Source of the DNA: Pedosphaera sp.
Lineage (GTDB): Bacteria > Verrucomicrobiota > Verrucomicrobiae > Limisphaerales > Pedosphaeraceae
Assembly: GCA_028293265.1 (NCBI GenBank)
Contig: JAQGPB010000573.1
Span: forward strand, 1 to 5,542
Direction: 5' to 3'
DNA: 5,542 bases
Shown here: positions 4,648 to 5,542 of the stretch, in pieces
Layout: each line of letters begins with the position of its first letter
How positions within the stretch are numbered: position 1 is the stretch's first letter
Position numbers and translations under genes: made by a program
The notes under the pieces: model-generated
What the model saw: only the letters and a program-made list of their open reading frames with translations
Databases searched by the model: none
Told to the model about the DNA's origin: nothing

Positions 4648-5542
4648 ATGAGCACCGCAACCATTACTCAGTCCAACCGCGCCAATGCGCCCGCCGCGCC
4701 CGCGCCTGACTTTTCCAAGCCCGTGGTCAAGCCAAAGAAAAGCACGCTCAAACTCATCGGCGAGGTGCTGGCCCATGGCGGCCCGGGCTACCTCCAGTTT
4801 GCCATCACCAATCTCTGCAATGCCAAATGCGACTTCTGCGGCTTCGCCGTGGACAAGTTTGACCCCAAGCAACGCCGCAGCGTGACGCTCAAGGAAGCCC
4901 GGGACGTCATTGACATCTCGGTCAAAAACCACATCGGCTATATGCTGTTTGTGGGAGGCGAGCCGCTGATTCACAAAGACCTCCGCGCGATGGTGCGTTA
5001 CTGCGCCGAGTCGGGCATTCATCCGATGATCTGCACCAACGGCTCGCTCTGGACCGACCAGAACATGCGCGACCTCGCCAGCGACGGCCTCAGCAGCGTC
5101 ATCATGTCCATTGATTCGCACGAGGTGACCAAGCACGAAAAAAACCGCGGCCTGCCCGACGTCTGCCGGAAGATCAAACACGCCAACGAAGTTTTCACGG
5201 AGCTCGGCATCCAGACCACCGCCAGCGTCACCGCGAGCAAGCTGATTGATGATTACGAGAAGCTGCCCGATTTTTTGAAGACGCTCGGCTTCACCAGTTG
5301 CACGTTCAGCTACCCGCTCACTTCGCTGGCATCCAGCTATTTGAGCTTCAGCGATTCAAGCCTGGTGAATTACAAGACCGACGAATTGATCGCGGTATTC
5401 GAGAAGATCAAGCAGATGAAGGCCAACAGCGGTTTTCCGGTAGTGAATCCCGCCGAGTCGCTCACCGAGATGCAGCGCCATCTGCGCAAGGAGCCGGAGA
5501 AATTCGGCTGCTTGGGCGGTCACAAATATTTCTATCTCGATT
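4648..5542 (+). CDS. Radical SAM protein, MoaA/PqqE-like core (3' end beyond the window)
   Basis: An open frame of 298 codons runs to the window edge without a stop, so the gene is partial. A basic, proline/alanine-rich N-terminus (about 1-45) precedes the core. FAITNLCNAKCDFCGF carries CxxxCxxC at C57, C61 and C64, which binds the [4Fe-4S] cluster that cleaves S-adenosylmethionine. VGGEPL (102-107) is the SAM-binding GGE motif, ICTNGS and SSVIMSIDSHE are the next core strands. A cysteine at 288 in GCLGGHKYFYLD starts what may be a SPASM/Twitch-type region for an extra cluster, but the remaining cysteines would be outside the window. The sequence is not HpnH, whose N-terminus and cluster motif (CNLACAGCGK) differ. 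Family members mature peptides or modify cofactors and lipids; the substrate here is unknown. It is divergent from the LTxxQ gene and 3.2 kb from hpnJ. Translation starts from a very short leader. Confidence 0.8.
   Translation, partial: MSTATITQSNRANAPAAPAPDFSKPVVKPKKSTLKLIGEVLAHGGPGYLQFAITNLCNAKCDFCGFAVDKFDPKQRRSVTLKEARDVIDISVKNHIGYMLFVGGEPLIHKDLRAMVRYCAESGIHPMICTNGSLWTDQNMRDLASDGLSSVIMSIDSHEVTKHEKNRGLPDVCRKIKHANEVFTELGIQTTASVTASKLIDDYEKLPDFLKTLGFTSCTFSYPLTSLASSYLSFSDSSLVNYKTDELIAVFEKIKQMKANSGFPVVNPAESLTEMQRHLRKEPEKFGCLGGHKYFYLD

Noticed and set aside
4628..4651. Seven-codon upstream ORF (MGNVSLA) overlapping the radical SAM start as ATGA
   Set aside because: Its ATG overlaps the predicted -10 box, so it would not be in the transcript; likely chance.
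4618..5181. 187-codon minus-strand open frame opposite the right-hand radical SAM gene
   Set aside because: Covers the CxxxCxxC and GGEPL coding region of the true gene and has no family features.
4648..5542. Radical SAM gene as hpnH (adenosylhopane synthase)
   Set aside because: The cluster motif and surrounding residues (CNAKCDFCGF) do not match the HpnH pattern, and the N-terminus differs.

Overview
The window suggests a GC-rich, Gram-negative, hopanoid-making bacterium. Verrucomicrobiota (Pedosphaera/Limisphaera type) is my best guess. It rests on three things: an LTxxQ-repeat membrane-anchored protein of a kind I associate with that phylum, mostly weak or absent Shine-Dalgarno sequences, and G/C-rich third codon positions. 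This is a taxonomic inference, not a demonstration.

Layout: (1) 13-1464 (+), hpnJ, a cobalamin-binding-type radical SAM enzyme of hopanoid side-chain (cyclitol ether) biosynthesis; it is the most secure call here. (2) 1525-1743 (+), a short HicB-type antitoxin-like protein with a good candidate promoter but no recognisable HicA toxin on either side. (3) 1918-3216 (+), a class A FAD-dependent monooxygenase with a clear GGAGG ribosome binding site. (4) 3217-3508, a 292-base intergenic stretch rich in inverted repeats, with a possible gene remnant on the minus strand. (5) 3509-4528 (-), a membrane-anchored coiled-coil protein with three LTxxQ-like motifs, of unknown function. (6) 4529-4647, a divergent control region with a strong sigma70-like promoter facing right. 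(7) 4648 to the right edge (+), a second radical SAM protein (CxxxCxxC at residues 57-64, GGEPL at 103-107), cut off by the end of the window.

The genes do not look like one tight operon. Gaps of 60, 174 and 292 bases separate them, each downstream gene has its own candidate promoter or ribosome site, and one gene is inverted. The plausible common thread is isoprenoid/lipid modification: hpnJ, an oxygenase and a second radical SAM enzyme. Only hpnJ supports that directly. I see no tRNA, rRNA, CRISPR array, transposase or integrase, and no clear evidence of an undescribed multi-gene system. The most unusual items are the structured intergenic block, the orphan HicB and the unassigned radical SAM/LTxxQ divergent pair.
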